NCBI GenBank assembly: GCA_051650965.1
Contig: JBOFRL010000007.1
Location: forward strand, 1-48,050
Length of the DNA stretch: 48,050 nucleotides
From: Enterovibrio sp051650965
Lineage (GTDB): Bacteria > Pseudomonadota > Gammaproteobacteria > Enterobacterales > Vibrionaceae
Direction: 5' to 3'
Each line of letters starts with the position of its first letter. The stretch's first letter is position 1. The position numbers and the translations under genes are program-made. Positions 1 to 7,844 of this stretch are shown here, piece by piece. The notes beneath the pieces are model-generated. The model saw nothing but the letters and a program-made list of their open reading frames with translations. It made no database searches and had not been told where the DNA came from.

Positions 1-140
1 AAGTCACGCGCTTCACCGCCGTGTACTTTAGAAAGTACAGTACAGATAGCAGCAGTTAGCGTGGTTTTACCGTGGTCAACGTGGCCGATAGTACCAACGT
101 TAACGTGCGGTTTTGTACGTTCAAATTTAGCTTTAGACAC
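1..140 (-). CDS. tuf: Elongation factor Tu, N-terminal part (gene runs off the window)
   Basis: EF-Tu is the GTPase that delivers aminoacyl-tRNA to the ribosome. Only the first 46 codons are present. They read MSKAKFERTKPHVNVG and then the G1 nucleotide-binding motif GHVDHGKT, a clear match to bacterial EF-Tu. The start codon is GTG at 140..138, preceded by AAAGGAA at a suitable distance. The gene follows fusA with a gap of about 100 bases, the usual last place of the str operon. Confidence 0.95.
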   Translation of the reverse strand, partial: MSKAKFERTKPHVNVGTIGHVDHGKTTLTAAICTVLSKVHGGEARD

Positions 141-238
141 GATCGTGTTCCTTTCTAGTTATTAATCGTAATTACCGTCGTAAATACGATCAGATGTTGT
201 ATTAAACGTAGGCATAATGCCAGTATTGTTTTCGCCTA

Positions 239-2335
239 TCAAGAACGTTCTGCGATGATTGATTCGGCGACATTTTTTGGAACTTCAGCGTACTCGCTAA
301 ATTCCATAGAATAAGATGCGCGTCCTTGTGTTGCACTACGCAGGTCCGTTGCATAACCAAACATCTCAGCCAGCGGCACCTTAGCGCGAATGATCCTCAG
401 ACCAGCAGGACCTTCATCCATACCACCGATTAAACCGCGACGACGGTTAAGATCACCCACAACATCACCCATCCAGTCTTCTGGAGTGGTGATCTCTACT
501 TTCATAAGGGGCTCTAAAATAACAGGTTTTGCCTCAAGTGCGCCTTTTTTAAACGCCATAGACGCTGCGATTTTAAACGCCATTTCATTAGAGTCGACGT
601 CGTGATACGAACCATCAAACAACGTCGCTTTTACGTCAAGCACAGGATAGCCGGCTAACACGCCGCTGCTCATCTGCTCTTCAATACCTTTCGATACCGC
701 GCCAATGTACTCGCGCGGAACCGCGCCGCCGACTACTTCGTCGACAAAAACAAATCCGGCGCCCTCTTCAGCAGGCTCAAGTTTTATCCAAACATGACCA
801 TACTGACCGCGGCCGCCCGATTGCTTGATGAACTTGCCTTCCACCTCGGCTTTGCCACGAATCGTTTCGCGGTAAGCCACTTGCGGTTTACCCACGTTGC
901 ACTCAACGCTAAATTCACGGCGCATTCTATCAACAATAATGTCAAGATGCAGCTCACCCATTCCGGCAATCAATGTTTGACCAGATTCAGGGTCGGAGCT
1001 GACACGAAACGATGGATCTTCTGCCGCCAGTTTGCCAAGCGCGAGCCCCATTTTTTCTTGGTCGGCTTTTGAACGCGGCTCAACGGCAATTTGAATTACC
1101 GGCTCTGGAAAATCCATGCGCTCCAAAATTACTTTGGATTCTTGCGCGCACAAGGTGTCGCCCGTTGTCACATCTTTTAAGCCAATCGCGGCGGCAATGT
1201 CACCGGCGCGAATTTCTTTGATCTCTTCACGCTTATTCGCATGCATTTGCACGATACGGCCGATACGCTCACGCTTGCCTTTCACCGAGTTGTAGACCAT
1301 GTCACCCGTATTCACCACGCCTGAATAGACGCGCAAAAACGTTAAGCTGCCAACAAACGGGTCGGTGGCAATTTTAAATGCCAATGCGGCGAATGGCTCA
1401 TTATCGTCAGAGTGACGCTCGATATGGTTGCCATTTTCGTCTTCGCCGCTGATCGATTTTACGTCAGTTGGCGCTGGCAAAAATTCTACTACCGCATCCA
1501 GCACTGCTTGCACGCCTTTGTTTTTAAAAGCGCTGCCGCAAGTTGCTAGCACAATTTCATTGTTTAAGGTACGTTGACGCAGCGCAGCCTTAATTTCAGC
1601 CTCAGATAACGCTTCCCCCTCAAGGTACTTGTTCATCAGCTCTTCGTTGGCTTCCGCCGCCGCTTCCACTAAGTTTTGGTGCCACTCTTGCGCCTGCGCT
1701 TGTAATTCAGCTGGGATCGGCTCGTACGTGAACGTCATGCCTTGATCCGCCTCATTCCAGTTGATCGCCTTCATCTTAATAAGGTCGATCACGCCACGGA
1801 AATTCTCTTCTGCGCCAATGTTTAAGTGGATCGGCACCGGCGTCGCGCCTAAGCGATTTTTGATCTGCTTGATCACGCGTAAAAAGTCTGCGCCAGCGCG
1901 GTCCATTTTATTGACGAATACCAAACGCGGTACGTGATATTTGTTGGCTTGACGCCACACAGTTTCTGATTGCGGCTCAACGCCAGAAGCGGCGCAAAAT
2001 ACCACCACGGCGCCATCAAGCACACGCAGCGAACGCTCTACTTCGATAGTAAAATCAACGTGTCCCGGTGTGTCGATGATGTTGATACGGTGCGGCTCAA
2101 ATTGCGCATCCATACCACGCCAAAACGTGGTCGTAGCCGCTGAGGTGATCGTGATCCCGCGCTCTTGCTCTTGCTCCATCCAGTCCATTGTCGCCGCGCC
2201 ATCGTGCACTTCACCGATTTTGTGCGAAAGGCCGGTGTAAAATAGAATGCGCTCTGTCGTTGTAGTTTTACCGGCGTCCACATGCGCGCAGATACCGATA
2301 TTGCGATACAGTTCAATGGGAGTTTTGCGAGACAC
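239..2335 (-). CDS. fusA: Elongation factor G
   Basis: EF-G is the ribosomal translocase, a cytoplasmic GTPase that moves tRNA and mRNA after peptide bond formation and helps recycle ribosomes. The 698-residue product is close to the usual length of about 700. It shows G1 AHVDAGKTT (residues 17-25), G3 DTPGHVD (88-94) and G4 NKMD (142-145). The C-terminal domains IV and V are complete and the protein ends normally. The start codon is GTG with the Shine-Dalgarno AGAGAGG five bases ahead. It lies between rpsG and tuf, but a terminator-like hairpin separates it from rpsG. Confidence 0.98.
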   Translation of the reverse strand: MSRKTPIELYRNIGICAHVDAGKTTTTERILFYTGLSHKIGEVHDGAATMDWMEQEQERGITITSAATTTFWRGMDAQFEPHRINIIDTPGHVDFTIEVERSLRVLDGAVVVFCAASGVEPQSETVWRQANKYHVPRLVFVNKMDRAGADFLRVIKQIKNRLGATPVPIHLNIGAEENFRGVIDLIKMKAINWNEADQGMTFTYEPIPAELQAQAQEWHQNLVEAAAEANEELMNKYLEGEALSEAEIKAALRQRTLNNEIVLATCGSAFKNKGVQAVLDAVVEFLPAPTDVKSISGEDENGNHIERHSDDNEPFAALAFKIATDPFVGSLTFLRVYSGVVNTGDMVYNSVKGKRERIGRIVQMHANKREEIKEIRAGDIAAAIGLKDVTTGDTLCAQESKVILERMDFPEPVIQIAVEPRSKADQEKMGLALGKLAAEDPSFRVSSDPESGQTLIAGMGELHLDIIVDRMRREFSVECNVGKPQVAYRETIRGKAEVEGKFIKQSGGRGQYGHVWIKLEPAEEGAGFVFVDEVVGGAVPREYIGAVSKGIEEQMSSGVLAGYPVLDVKATLFDGSYHDVDSNEMAFKIAASMAFKKGALEAKPVILEPLMKVEITTPEDWMGDVVGDLNRRRGLIGGMDEGPAGLRIIRAKVPLAEMFGYATDLRSATQGRASYSMEFSEYAEVPKNVAESIIAERS

Positions 2336-2462
2336 GATTCCTCTCTTAATTTAATTTCGAAGGCGTAGGATTATTTCCATTGCCTTTACATTAACCAGCT
2401 ACAAAAAACATTTAAATTCAATGCACTAATCTTGTAAACGATTAATGTAAGAGACAATACAA

Positions 2463-2492
2463 TTAAAAAGCGGCTCGCCAAAGACAAGCCGC
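2463..2492 (-). terminator. Rho-independent terminator between rpsG and fusA
   Basis: On the minus strand GCGGCT and AGCCGC pair around an 11-base loop and are followed by TTTTT. The hairpin starts about 12 bases after the rpsG stop. It could end part of the rpsL-rpsG transcript before fusA. The loop is fairly large, so termination may be partial. Confidence 0.6.
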
Positions 2493-2503
2493 ATTCTTTG
2501 CAA

Positions 2504-2974
2504 TTACCAGCGGTAGTGAGCAAACGCCTTGTTCGCATCAGCCATGCGGTGAACGTCTTCACGTTTTTTAACCGCAGAACCTTTGTTCTCAGACGCTTCT
2601 AGCATTTCAGCCGCTAAACGCGCAGCCATTGACTTCTCACCACGCTTACGAGCAGCGTCAACAAGCCAACGCATCGCTAACGCGTTACGACGAACTGGAC
2701 GTACTTCAACTGGCACTTGGTAAGTAGAACCGCCAACACGGCGAGATTTTACTTCTACTGCAGGACGAACGTTATCTAGCGCAAGTTCAAACAAAGACAG
2801 GTGAGCTTTGCCTGATTTTTCCGCCATGATATCTAGTGCACCATAGACGATTTTTTCAGCGATGGACTTCTTTCCATCAACCATTACGATGTTAACAAAT
2901 TTTGCCAGCAGCTCTGATCCGAACTTAGGATCAGGCAGAATTTTACGCTGACCAATGACACGACGACGTGGCAT
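2504..2974 (-). CDS. rpsG: 30S ribosomal protein S7
   Basis: S7 nucleates assembly of the 30S head by binding the 3' major domain of 16S rRNA, and sits near the exit site. The 156-residue product starts MPRRRVIGQRKILPDPKF and ends NKAFAHYRW, as S7 proteins do. A longer reading from 3037 exists, but the start at 2974 is preceded by GGAG seven bases away and gives the family N-terminus. It is cotranscribed with rpsL 108 bases upstream. In E. coli S7 represses translation of this operon; whether the leader here carries that site cannot be judged by eye. Confidence 0.97.
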   Translation of the reverse strand: MPRRRVIGQRKILPDPKFGSELLAKFVNIVMVDGKKSIAEKIVYGALDIMAEKSGKAHLSLFELALDNVRPAVEVKSRRVGGSTYQVPVEVRPVRRNALAMRWLVDAARKRGEKSMAARLAAEMLEASENKGSAVKKREDVHRMADANKAFAHYRW

Positions 2975-3082
2975 AGCAATTCTCCGTTGTTTTTCTTCAG
3001 GTTTTATCCAAAACTTTTCAGTTTTTTCAAAATACAATTAATTAGTGTTTGGCCTTACTTAACGCATTTCAACGAAGAAATA

Positions 3083-3457
3083 TTAAGACTTAGGACGTTT
3101 TACACCGTACTTAGAACGAGCTTGTTTACGCTCTTTTACGCCCGCACAGTCAAGTGCGCCGCGGATGGTGTGGTAACGCACACCTGGCAAGTCTTTAACA
3201 CGACCGCCACGGATCAGCACAACGCTGTGCTCTTGCAGGTTGTGGCCTTCACCGCCGATGTAAGAAGTAACTTCAAAACCGTTGGTCAAACGCACACGGC
3301 AAACTTTACGCAATGCAGAGTTTGGTTTTTTAGGTGTAGTCGTGTAAACACGAGTACAAACACCTCGTTTTTGCGGACACGCGTCCAACGCAGGCACGTT
3401 GCTTTTCACAACTTGCTTTTCGCGTGGACGGCGTACCAGCTGGTTGATAGTTGCCAT
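3083..3457 (-). CDS. rpsL: 30S ribosomal protein S12
   Basis: S12 sits at the decoding centre of the 30S subunit and controls translational accuracy. The 124 residues match the family throughout. The loop TTTPKKPNS holds lysine 43 (K42 of the mature protein) and GGRVKDLPG holds lysine 88, the residues whose substitution gives streptomycin resistance, so the allele looks sensitive. Asp89 is the residue methylthiolated by RimO in relatives. AGGAG precedes the ATG. It is the first gene of the str operon, directly behind a strong promoter. Confidence 0.98.
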   Translation of the reverse strand: MATINQLVRRPREKQVVKSNVPALDACPQKRGVCTRVYTTTPKKPNSALRKVCRVRLTNGFEVTSYIGGEGHNLQEHSVVLIRGGRVKDLPGVRYHTIRGALDCAGVKERKQARSKYGVKRPKS

Positions 3458-3518
3458 TAACTAGCTCCTGATAATTTCGTCTATGTAAAAATCGATGCCC
3501 ACAAACGAGGGCCGCGAA

Positions 3519-3547
3519 ATTTTAGGCGCGTGCCACAAAGGTGTCAA
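3519..3547 (-). promoter_or_regulatory. Promoter of the str operon (rpsL)
   Basis: On the minus strand a perfect -35 box TTGACA (3547..3542) is followed after exactly 17 bases by TAAAAT (3524..3519), five of six matches to the -10 consensus. The bases after the -10 are GC-rich (TTCGCGGCCC), resembling the discriminators of promoters under negative control by ppGpp and DksA. The predicted transcript starts near 3512 with a leader of roughly 55 bases before rpsL. It lies downstream of tusB, so the ribosomal genes need not depend on the tus transcript. Confidence 0.85.
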
Positions 3548-3600
3548 GAATTACTCAGATATCTTTGCATAAGTTAAATTTGCGGGAAGGGCGATTAAGG

Positions 3601-3969
3601 CTACCAAGTGAGGCTGTTTTCATATTGCACAGTCAAATCAACCAGCTCATCAACATCAATTAGCTTGACCAGCGATGAAGAAAACGGGGCAACGCTTGCA
3701 TTTTCTACCTCTTGTGACGCTTCTTGGGCAGGCAACAGTGCCTGATTTTGCGCGAGCGCTGGAAAAACTGCGCGCGCAAAAACATCCTCTTGCAACGCGA
3801 AAATATTTTTGCACGCACAATTCATCAGCTGCGTGTTCCACGTTGTGTTCGGCAATAACGCGAGCACCGCATCTTGCAACAAAACAATGGCATCGTCGGC
3901 CGTAGCGTAACGCAAGCTGCAAGACAAAGCGTCACTGGCGTAGGGAGACTGTTTAACAAGATGCAGCAT
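3601..3969 (-). CDS. tusB: Sulfurtransferase complex subunit TusB
   Basis: TusB is one of three related subunits of the TusBCD heterohexamer, which passes sulfur from TusA to TusE for 2-thiolation of the wobble uridine in tRNAs for Lys, Glu and Gln. The 122-residue product begins MLHLVKQSPYASDAL and has the LLQDAVLAL segment typical of the DsrH/TusB family. The start at 3969 is preferred over 4014 because it has GGAAG ahead and gives the family N-terminus. It is a little longer than the roughly 95 residues of E. coli TusB because of an insertion before the C-terminus. It follows tusC by 20 bases. Confidence 0.88.
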   Translation of the reverse strand: MLHLVKQSPYASDALSCSLRYATADDAIVLLQDAVLALLPNTTWNTQLMNCACKNIFALQEDVFARAVFPALAQNQALLPAQEASQEVENASVAPFSSSLVKLIDVDELVDLTVQYENSLTW

Positions 3970-3989
3970 GTGAACTTCCAACTTAACCA

Positions 3990-4340
3990 TCAAAAACGTA
4001 ACAATTTTTTGCACGCGGCCATTTTTTTCGCCAGCAGCGCAGGATCGACAGGTGTCACATCTATGGCCCGTGGCGCGTCACTGAGGCCCCGCTCGGCAAG
4101 CGAAGTTTGGCAAATATAGCGCTGCGAAATATCGTATAGCGACAACATTTTAAAAGTTTTGACATGGTCGCGCACCAAAATTTTGCTAGGATCTTGCCCA
4201 GCCAAAATTTGCAGCACGCCATCGCCAAGAAAAAATAGCGCCGCATCATCGCTAAAATTGGCAAAGGCGAGCAGCGCGTCGAGCCCTTCGCGGCCAAAAT
4301 CGCGGCCAAATGGCGCGCTGGTGAAGACAAAACCGATCAT
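3990..4340 (-). CDS. tusC: Sulfurtransferase complex subunit TusC
   Basis: TusC is the DsrF-like structural subunit of TusBCD. The 116-residue product shows the family segments FVFTSAPFG, GREGLDALLA and ALFFLGDGVLQIL, and ends in LLRF like E. coli TusC (119 residues). It lies between tusD and tusB in the conserved order D-C-B. The ATG is nine bases after the tusD stop, consistent with coupled translation. Confidence 0.93.
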   Translation of the reverse strand: MIGFVFTSAPFGRDFGREGLDALLAFANFSDDAALFFLGDGVLQILAGQDPSKILVRDHVKTFKMLSLYDISQRYICQTSLAERGLSDAPRAIDVTPVDPALLAKKMAACKKLLRF

Positions 4341-4349
4341 CTTTTTTTC

Positions 4350-4742
4350 CTAAAATTGCACAACTCTATCTGCGCTTAGCAGCGCCTCGGCTAAGCTGCC
4401 AAGCCCACTTTGCGAAAAAGTGTTCGCCATATTGAACGCGGGCAATTTTTGCAGCTGCGCTTCATCCTCGCTCACAATGCCACGCCGCAGCGCTGCCGCC
4501 ACACACGTTTGCAGCTCGACATTATGATTTTTCGACAGATCCTGCCAAGCCTTAACCAGATCAAACTCATCGCTTGCCGGCGAAACCAGCGCACTCGCAT
4601 TTAACACGCCGTCATGATAAAAAAAGACTTGCGGCAGCTGATGCCCTTTTTTGAGCAAAGCGGTAGCGAAGCGAAACGCGGTATACGCACTTTGCGCGCC
4701 GTAGACCGAGCCTGTCACAAGCAGGACAAAACGCAAACTCAT
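4350..4742 (-). CDS. tusD: Sulfurtransferase complex subunit TusD
   Basis: TusD is the catalytic subunit of TusBCD and carries sulfur as a persulfide. Cys80 in the segment VELQTCVAAALRRG corresponds to the active cysteine (Cys78 in E. coli). The 130-residue product starts MSLRFVLLVTGSVYG and has the YHDGVLNAS segment of the DsrE fold. The start overlaps the yheO stop by four bases (ATGA), indicating translational coupling. Confidence 0.93.
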   Translation of the reverse strand: MSLRFVLLVTGSVYGAQSAYTAFRFATALLKKGHQLPQVFFYHDGVLNASALVSPASDEFDLVKAWQDLSKNHNVELQTCVAAALRRGIVSEDEAQLQKLPAFNMANTFSQSGLGSLAEALLSADRVVQF

Positions 4743-5410
4743 AGCGTCTCCTCTTCACCTCGCCGCTGACGGATGTAGAGATACACCGTGTGTTTTGAAA
4801 TGTTTAAGCGCTCCGCCACTCGATTGATCGCGTCTTTAATGTCAAAAATGCCTTTATCGTACAAATCCACAACAATTTGTTTATTTTTCAGATGATTAGA
4901 CACATTGCTATCTGCATTTATCTCGCTGATAGTGCGCTCAACTGTGCTATCGACAAGCTCAACCACATCGCTGGCAAAATTGACCGATGAGACTGCGCTC
5001 TCAAGCGGGTTTTGCGGTATAAATGATTGTAAAATCTGGGAGAACGGCGCATCCAAATTAATATTCAGACACAAGAGTCCTATGATTTTTTGCTCCGCGT
5101 TACGAATAGCCACCGTGATAGATTTCATCAAGGTATTGCCCTTTGAGCGAGAAAAATAGGCTTGCGAGAAGTTTTTCTGTGAACCTTCGATATCTTTCAA
5201 CATTTTAAGCGCGTGGTCGGTAATAGGTGAGCCCACCTGACGCCCAGTATTTTGCCCATTGGCAATTTTGATCACCGAATTATTGAGATCAGCCAAAGAG
5301 TGCAAAACTATTTCGCAATGCTGGCCAATCAAGGCGGCCAGCCCATCCACTACCGCTGCATATGAGTTCAAGATCATTTTGTCTTGTTCGCTAACTGGCT
5401 TATTTGCCAT
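4739..5410 (-). CDS. yheO: YheO family PAS-like and helix-turn-helix regulator
   Basis: This is a predicted DNA-binding regulator of unknown signal. The N-terminal half is a PAS-like YheO domain (SYAAVVDGLAALIG, CEIVLHSLADL, GSPITDHALKML). The C-terminal 60 residues form a helix-turn-helix with the conserved segment LNISKHTVYLYIRQ. The start at 5410 is chosen over 5566: AAGG stands eight bases ahead, and the resulting 223 residues suit the family (E. coli 240). It heads the tus operon, as in enteric bacteria, so a role in controlling tus expression or sulfur relay is possible but unproven. Confidence 0.9.
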   Translation of the reverse strand: MANKPVSEQDKMILNSYAAVVDGLAALIGQHCEIVLHSLADLNNSVIKIANGQNTGRQVGSPITDHALKMLKDIEGSQKNFSQAYFSRSKGNTLMKSITVAIRNAEQKIIGLLCLNINLDAPFSQILQSFIPQNPLESAVSSVNFASDVVELVDSTVERTISEINADSNVSNHLKNKQIVVDLYDKGIFDIKDAINRVAERLNISKHTVYLYIRQRRGEEETL

Positions 5411-5479
5411 ATCGCACCTTCTTTGTGGCCACTTGGCCAAAATGTACCGACGAGTTTGCGCGCTCGTTTTTGCAGCAAA

Positions 5480-5511
5480 GAAAAAAGCGAAGTCAACGCT
5501 TCGCTTTTCTA
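5480..5511 (-). terminator. Terminator downstream of pfkA
   Basis: AGCGAAG and CTTCGCT form a seven-base-pair stem around a six-base loop, followed on the minus strand by TTTTTT. The opposite strand also has a short T run, so it may work both ways. It lies about 60 bases beyond the pfkA stop and upstream of yheO. Confidence 0.75.
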
Positions 5512-5570
5512 ATCTATTGCTGTGCAATACTTTTTTATTGCTTAGCGGCGCGTCAAATTTACACAAACAC

Positions 5571-6533
5571 TTAAAATAGCTTCATCGCCACTTCGTAGAG
5601 ATCTTTGCGAAATGGACGGCGCATGTTTTCGATAGCGTCAATGATATCGTGATGCACAAGCTCGCCGCGTTGCGTTCCCACACAGCGGCCGCCTTCGCCT
5701 TTCATCAGCAGCTCAACCGCGTACGCGCCCATGCGTGATGCCAAAATTCTGTCAAACGCAACAGGCTGACCGCCGCGCTGAATGTGGCCCAAAATAGTCG
5801 CGCGCGTTTCACGCTTAGTTTGCGCTTCGATCTCTTTCGCCAGCGCGTTCACGTCAGTCATGTGCTCTGTGATCGCGATGATGGCGTGTTTTTTGCCTTT
5901 CGCGATGCCATCTTGCACTCGCCCGATCAGCTGCGCTTTATCAAAGCCCACTTCTGGGATCACAAAATATTCACAGCCGCCTGCAATTGCCGCGCTCAAA
6001 GTCAGATCGCCACAGTGGCGGCCCATCACTTCGACAATTGAAATGCGTTGGTGCGACGTTGAGGTATCGCGCAAACGGTCAATCGCATCGACAACCGTTG
6101 ACAGCGCAGTCATGTAGCCGATGGTGTAATCGGTGCCAGGAATGTCGTTGTCGATAGTGCCAGGCAAGCCGATGCAAGGGAAACCCATTTCTGTGAGTTT
6201 TTTCGCGCCCATGTAAGAGCCGTCACCACCAATTACAACCAGCGCATCAATGCCGTGTTTTTTAAGATTATCAATGGCTTGAGCACGTACTTTTTCATCC
6301 TTAAACTCAGGGAAACGCGCTGAGCCTAAAAACGTGCCGCCGCGGTTGATGACGTCAGAGACGCTCGCACGCTCGAGCTTGGTGATGCGATCTTGATGCA
6401 GGCCTAAATAGCCGTCATGGATACCAAACACTTCCAAACCTTCACACAATCCAGCGCGCACCACGCCGCGGATCGCAGCATTCATACCTGGCGCGTCGCC
6501 GCCACTGGTCAAAACTCCAATTTTCCTAACCAT
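5571..6533 (-). CDS. pfkA: ATP-dependent 6-phosphofructokinase
   Basis: PfkA phosphorylates fructose 6-phosphate to fructose 1,6-bisphosphate, the committed step of glycolysis, in the cytoplasm. The 320 residues equal the E. coli length. Visible motifs are VLTSGGDAPGMNAAIRG for nucleotide binding, VIGGDGSYMGA, the catalytic PGTIDNDIPGTD and the substrate segment EVMGRHCGD. The start at 6533 has AGAGGG five bases ahead and gives the family N-terminus; a longer frame to 6578 has no such signal. It lies next to fieF as in enterics and vibrios, with its own upstream region. Confidence 0.97.
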   Translation of the reverse strand: MVRKIGVLTSGGDAPGMNAAIRGVVRAGLCEGLEVFGIHDGYLGLHQDRITKLERASVSDVINRGGTFLGSARFPEFKDEKVRAQAIDNLKKHGIDALVVIGGDGSYMGAKKLTEMGFPCIGLPGTIDNDIPGTDYTIGYMTALSTVVDAIDRLRDTSTSHQRISIVEVMGRHCGDLTLSAAIAGGCEYFVIPEVGFDKAQLIGRVQDGIAKGKKHAIIAITEHMTDVNALAKEIEAQTKRETRATILGHIQRGGQPVAFDRILASRMGAYAVELLMKGEGGRCVGTQRGELVHHDIIDAIENMRRPFRKDLYEVAMKLF

Positions 6534-6648
6534 GTATACCCTCTGACTTTTAACTTGAAAAATCAATAAATTATGCAAATAAAGGCAACGAACATTCGCA
6601 GTTTGCTAAAGCAGATCCAAACTGCTTTTTTGCGCACATATTGAGCAT

Positions 6649-6654
6649 ATTATA
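6649..6654 (-). promoter_or_regulatory. Possible -10 box of the pfkA promoter
   Basis: A perfect TATAAT stands on the minus strand about 115 bases before the pfkA start. No good -35 box is found at 16-18 bases, so it may depend on an activator or may be chance. Between it and pfkA is an inverted repeat (6598-6605 and 6618-6625). Confidence 0.35.
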
Positions 6655-6746
6655 TCTGTCACATTACGCCGCAGTGTAGCGCGCTCCTAACTCGTTGAAA
6701 AGTGCTACACGGTGCAAGAAGTTGCGCGACGTCAAGTAACCAAACA

Positions 6747-7652
6747 TCAACGCTCGCCGCCCAATTCTAAACGGTGCACCATCGCCACTGAAATCGGCTC
6801 TTGATGCACATGAATATCTGCGTGTAAAAAATGCTGCGCGAGCAACGTTTCGACTTGATCAGCAATGCGATGCGCTTCAAGTACGCTCATCGCGTCATCA
6901 AGCTCTAAATGCAGCTGAATAAAGCGCGTCGCTCCAGATTGGCGCGTGCGCAAATTATGCATGTCGATAACGCCGGGCACCGAGCGGACTAGCTCAACAA
7001 TTTTCTCTTGCTCTTCAACAGGCAACCTCTTATCAAGCAGCGACTGCACAGCTTGATACGCAATTTTATAGGCGCTGCGCAAAATCATCATGCCGATGCC
7101 AATCGCAAAAATAATATCGGCTTGATAAATGCCATAACTGGTCAGCGCCAGCGCGCCCATAATGGCAAAATTCATCCACAGATCAGACTGATAGTGCAAA
7201 GAGTCGGCGGCGATTGCTTGGCTACCCGTTTTGCGCACTACCCATTTTTGCAAAATAACCAGCGCTAACGTCACCACCGCGGCAAGGGCGCTGATCCAAA
7301 TACCAATGTGCGGTTCACTGACTTGGTTGGGGCGCAAAAAGCGCTCGACCGAGCTTAATACCAAGAAACACGCCGAGCCGAGCACAAACGCCGACTGCGC
7401 CAGCGCGGCCAGCGCCTCAGCCTTACCGTGACCAAAACGGTGCTCGGCATCCGCAGGTTTTAACGCGTAGCGCAAGGCTAACAAATTGGTGAGCGAAGCG
7501 AGCAAATCGACACTTGAGTCCATCAGCGATGCCTGCAAACTCATCGAATTGGTGTACCACCAAGAAAAAAGTTTAACCAATATTAAAAAAATAGCGGTCA
7601 ACATTGCCGACCAAGCAGCAATTTGCACCCATTTGGAGTAATTCTCGCTCAT
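6747..7652 (-). CDS. fieF: Cation diffusion facilitator, iron/zinc exporter FieF
   Basis: FieF exports divalent metal ions (zinc, ferrous iron) from the cytoplasm in exchange for protons. The product has about six membrane segments and a cytoplasmic C-terminal domain. The metal site is intact: Asp45 and Asp49 in LMDSSVDLL and the HYQSD segment. FGHGKAEALAALAQS is a family signature. Starting at the ATG at 7652 gives 301 residues and places the aspartates at the E. coli numbers; a GTG three codons upstream is also possible. No clear Shine-Dalgarno is visible. It is divergent from hldD. Confidence 0.93.
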   Translation of the reverse strand: MSENYSKWVQIAAWSAMLTAIFLILVKLFSWWYTNSMSLQASLMDSSVDLLASLTNLLALRYALKPADAEHRFGHGKAEALAALAQSAFVLGSACFLVLSSVERFLRPNQVSEPHIGIWISALAAVVTLALVILQKWVVRKTGSQAIAADSLHYQSDLWMNFAIMGALALTSYGIYQADIIFAIGIGMMILRSAYKIAYQAVQSLLDKRLPVEEQEKIVELVRSVPGVIDMHNLRTRQSGATRFIQLHLELDDAMSVLEAHRIADQVETLLAQHFLHADIHVHQEPISVAMVHRLELGGER

Positions 7653-7755
7653 CACATGCACAACATTTTTTTAAACTAAATGGCAAGTATACTGCCTGAG
7701 CATAACTTAGTAACTTTTAGTTTTGGTGACGCCACCCAAAGCAGATCGCGTTAAC

Positions 7756-7786
7756 TTGACAATTAATAAGATTACTTAACTATATC
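7756..7786 (+). promoter_or_regulatory. Probable hldD promoter
   Basis: A perfect -35 TTGACA (7756-7761) is followed 19 bases later by TATATC, a moderate -10 match. The spacing is longer than ideal. It lies about 60 bases before the hldD start in the divergent fieF-hldD region and would drive the LPS cluster. Confidence 0.4.
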
Positions 7787-7844
7787 AGCCAATGATTACA
7801 ACTTTGGCGCAACATTTTTCGCTAACAAAACAAGAGGTTTTGAC

